Part shown: piece by piece, positions 31,048 to 33,113 of the stretch
Layout: each line of letters begins with the position of its first letter
Numbering within the stretch: position 1 is the stretch's first letter
NCBI GenBank assembly: GCA_001818315.1
Contig: MHKF01000002.1
Span: 21,623 to 54,735, forward strand
Reading direction: 5' to 3'
Length of the DNA: 33,113 bases
Origin: Candidatus Kerfeldbacteria bacterium RIFCSPLOWO2_02_FULL_42_19
Lineage (GTDB): Bacteria > Patescibacteriota > Patescibacteriia > HO2-48-17
Made by a program: the position numbers and the translations under genes
The notes under the pieces: model-generated
What the model was told of the DNA's origin: nothing
The model's database searches: none
What the model saw: the letters and a program-made list of their open reading frames with translations, nothing else

Positions 31048-32722
31048 TGTAAATAAATTCAACGAGCGAAGCGAGTAATTATTCGGGCAAATTTTATTTT
31101 TTTAATTCTTCTCTGATTTGTTCTATTTTTTTAGCATCCTCTGCTGTCCGCTGAACTCTTTCTATTTCTTCTTTCATTTTTTTTACGATTAAATCAAAAA
31201 AATCTTGATAACCCGCAAGGTTTTCTTGTGTTTGTAGATCATTACCCGCAATATCTTTAATATCTTGAAAATTTTTTGCAGTATCCCAAAAATCTGCCAA
31301 CTCCTTTTTTGCTTTTGGTGATAAATTAGTAACCATGCTGTCCACAAAGTCATTCGCGACGATTTCTTCGGATGCTTCATTTCCAACCTGACCCGTTGCT
31401 TCTACGACAGGTTTAATATGAGCTCCAACTAACAAAATTTGTCTATACAGCGCACGCTCTTTTTCTTTAACCCATTCTTTTTTTCTTGTTTCATCACCAC
31501 CAACCCATACTGGTTGATTTTTTTCGTCGTTTAAATAATCCTCGTTCATTTGGTATGAGCCATCAAAATCACACACTTCAGCAGCCAAGGTAATATCTTG
31601 CTTATGGTTGTTCATAGCTCCCTGATTAATTCTATTCTCCAACAAAATAGCTACTTGCCGTCCCAATAATTTGCTGAATGTTTTTAGAAAATTTTCATCA
31701 CTCATGTCTTCTCCAAACTCCTTGGCCAGAATGAGTCTAGATGTATCTAAAATTGAGGAAACCGCCCTCTTCTTTTTTTCTTGATCTTTTTCTTTCATGG
31801 CCTCCTCCAACTCGCTAACTCGCCAGACATTTCTAAACGCTCTTACGTTTTGTCCCAATATTGCCGACTTATAGTCTCGAGCTTCGTATGAATCACTCAT
31901 CTTTTTGTAGAGTTCAGGGTCGCCAATTCTTTCCTTGTTCGCTTCGATATGTTCAACGGGGTTTTGTCCAGTTATATCTTCTGGGTCATCATTAGCTGGT
32001 ATTGGTAAATTATTATCAATACAAAATTGGCGAGAAAATTTTATGGTGGTTAGAATTTTTGGCATTCTCAAGCCATATTCTTCCATTAATTTTGATTGTC
32101 TCTCTTCCAATATTAAATCTTCATAATAAGCGGCGCCCATAAATCTAACCAATAATTTTTCATCAACCTCTGCCACAAACAGGGGCATGGCACTTTCCTT
32201 GCCCAAAGGAAATAATATTGTACCACCTTTGGCTTCAATTTTTTTCTGCCCCTGTTCATTAACGCGATTTTCTCCCACGCCTTTCCATAGCACAAAATTG
32301 TAGTCAATACTTCCTATTCGTATTGGCTGTTCAACGCAAGCGGCTTTACCCATGGCAACGGTTGACTTTACTGCTATGGCGGACATATCCACGTCTCCTG
32401 ATATATTTTTACCATGCTCTCCTATAAACATTGGCCGCAAGTAAGTTCGTGGAATTTGCGGTACATCGCCCGTATGGGTAAAACCAGTATCTGGAGTTAA
32501 GAAGCCCCTGTCTTCGAATACCAAGCCGTCTATCGGCGACAACTCAATTTTTTCCTTTGTTTTTTTGTTTTCCACTGATTCTTGTGGTCGTCTAAAGGCC
32601 GCGGCTTGTTCGTGATAGGGATTTGGTCCAAATTCGCTCATAAATATCACAATTAAAAAAATTAAATTTGCCCGAATAATTTTTCTGCGATAGCAGAAAA
32701 GAATTTATTTATTTCAGCTAAC
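31039..32722. repeat. Inverted cassette ends around the SelO-like gene
   Basis: Outer arms: GTTAGCTGATGTAAATAAAT (31039 onward, 22 nt) against the complement of 32701-32722 (20 of 22). Inner arms: ATTCGGGCAAATTTTATTTT (about 31079-31108) against the complement of AAATTTGCCCGAATAAT (about 32650-32685), nearly perfect over about 30 bp. The gene fills the space between. Confidence 0.8.
31094..32641 (-). CDS. Uncharacterised protein, possibly a SelO-like/kinase-fold enzyme
   Basis: The start is ATG 32641 (MSEFGPNPYHEQAAAF); a GTG three codons earlier is less likely. There are 515 residues and no membrane segment. Three stretches in order recall SelO (YdiU) pseudokinases: NFVLWKGVGENRVNEQG (SelO: LKGxGxTPYSRxGDG), a helix leading to EEYGLRMPKILTTI (SelO: LGIPTTRAL), and NQGAMNNHKQDITLAAEVCDFDGS (SelO: HGVMNTDN...DYGPFGF). 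In SelO these are the nucleotide loop, the N-lobe helix and the catalytic/metal-binding loop for AMPylation. The match is by eye and distant. The final 60 residues are charged and helical. The gene sits between inverted cassette ends. Confidence 0.7.
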   Translation of the reverse strand: MSEFGPNPYHEQAAAFRRPQESVENKKTKEKIELSPIDGLVFEDRGFLTPDTGFTHTGDVPQIPRTYLRPMFIGEHGKNISGDVDMSAIAVKSTVAMGKAACVEQPIRIGSIDYNFVLWKGVGENRVNEQGQKKIEAKGGTILFPLGKESAMPLFVAEVDEKLLVRFMGAAYYEDLILEERQSKLMEEYGLRMPKILTTIKFSRQFCIDNNLPIPANDDPEDITGQNPVEHIEANKERIGDPELYKKMSDSYEARDYKSAILGQNVRAFRNVWRVSELEEAMKEKDQEKKKRAVSSILDTSRLILAKEFGEDMSDENFLKTFSKLLGRQVAILLENRINQGAMNNHKQDITLAAEVCDFDGSYQMNEDYLNDEKNQPVWVGGDETRKKEWVKEKERALYRQILLVGAHIKPVVEATGQVGNEASEEIVANDFVDSMVTNLSPKAKKELADFWDTAKNFQDIKDIAGNDLQTQENLAGYQDFFDLIVKKMKEEIERVQRTAEDAKKIEQIREELKK

Positions 32723-32944
32723 GTTTACGCATCATCTGAAGTCGCTTGGCCGTGCCGCGCTAAAATATCAGCGGAGCTGAGCGCGGCGCGAGACAAGCGA
32801 TTTGGGTGGAGCTCGCTTCTGCGCGACTTTTCCCCCTTCACCACTACTCAAGAGCGTATACAACCTTTTTTTACTTTATCACCTCCTTACTTCACCGAAA
32901 AGGAGCACGGAAGCGAAAGCTCCGCCTGATGTGCGCTGTTGTAC
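32715..32944. repeat. attC-like composite site 4 (long)
   Basis: Outer arm CAGCTAAC (32715-32722), 4-nt spacer GTTT, inner arm ACGCATCATC (32727-32736), a middle of about 190 nt, inner arm GATGTGCGC (32928-32936), a single T and outer arm GTTGTAC (32938-32944). Compared with GATGTGCGC the left inner arm has one extra base, as in the extrahelical bases of attC. The middle holds hairpins GTCGCTTG/CAAGCGAT, GCCGCGC/GCGCGGC and GGAGC/GCTCC. Its last 70 nt match the right half of site 2. Confidence 0.6.
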
Positions 32945-33035
32945 GTAGTCCCGTTTTCTTCCTCTCTTTTCCTAAAGAAATAATTGTGGTATTTTGCTGA
33001 TTTTAGCTTAGATATGTGGATATAACGAACAACAG

Positions 33036-33113
33036 TCAACACCTTTGCAACATTTCCATCGGAGTCTTGCACCCCAATCCCAGGTGTAAGCGTTGATAAT
33101 TGTAGTAATGCAT
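33036..33113 (-). CDS. IS481-like transposase, copy 2 (partial, runs off the right edge)
   Basis: The last 25 codons are visible: MHYYNYQRLHLGLGCKTP followed by MEMLQRC and TGA at 33036-33038. The end matches copy 1 (…GKTPNEMLQRC), and the 30 nt around the stop (CGAACAACAGTCAACACC...) are identical in both. The rest of the sequence differs, so it is a diverged relative, not a recent duplicate. The remaining N-terminal part lies beyond the window. Confidence 0.8.
   Translation of the reverse strand: MHYYNYQRLHLGLGCKTPMEMLQRC

Noticed and set aside
27857..33113. CRISPR array
   Set aside because: The repeats here are inverted, irregularly spaced and differ in length. No series of direct repeats with uniform spacers and no cas gene is present.

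Overview
The window looks like a chromosome segment from a Candidate Phyla Radiation (Patescibacteria, probably Parcubacteria-like) bacterium. This is inferred from gene content and style: a compact, AT-rich genome with ATGA-coupled genes, a peptidoglycan/division operon whose MurG lacks the usual glycine-loop histidine, a DUF4012 protein inside a glycosyltransferase operon, an L,D-transpeptidase fused to FG-GAP repeats, and DUF4340. TGA serves as a normal stop (murG and murC both end in it), so the code is standard and not the Gracilibacteria code.

Left part (1-16.9 kb), housekeeping. A DUF4340 gene, probably the last gene of an ABC/Gld-like operon, faces a secreted L,D-transpeptidase across a palindromic repeat. 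A minus-strand operon follows: ftsW-murG-murC-murB-hpf-secA, with ATGA overlaps or very short gaps at most junctions. Its first gene has an extended -10 promoter so close to the ATG that the transcript should be leaderless. Just upstream sits a separate unit with a consensus promoter, about 190 nt of structured leader, a 45-codon ORF and a terminator. Next come a sigma factor/membrane anti-sigma/secreted protein operon, lepA and murJ. murJ is preceded by a structured leader closed by an 8-bp stem.

Middle (17-26.9 kb). A small membrane-protein gene with its own consensus promoter and terminator stands alone. It is followed by a minus-strand surface-polysaccharide operon (polyprenyl-phosphate sugar transferase, GT4, Wzz-like, GT4, GT4, DUF4012 protein). 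rnpB, with its own promoter, lies immediately upstream of that operon.

Right part (about 27.2 kb to the end), accessory. Genes of unrelated type lie between four composite inverted-repeat sites that share one architecture: NNNNAAC, a 4-nt spacer, an inner arm, a variable middle, the inner arm's complement, a single T, then GTTNNNN. Each unit begins with GTTNNNN and ends with the complement of that same sequence, so the outer arms match within a unit and not necessarily across a site. That is the logic of integron gene cassettes and attC sites. The payloads are a VOC-family gene broken by an in-frame TAA, a Doc-type toxin-antitoxin pair nested inside one site between 20-bp perfect inverted repeats, an IS481-like element, a GC-rich orphan gene with a strong promoter, and a protein that may have a SelO-like kinase fold. 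A second IS481-like copy runs off the right edge. No integrase gene is visible here. No tRNA, CRISPR array or rRNA was recognised.
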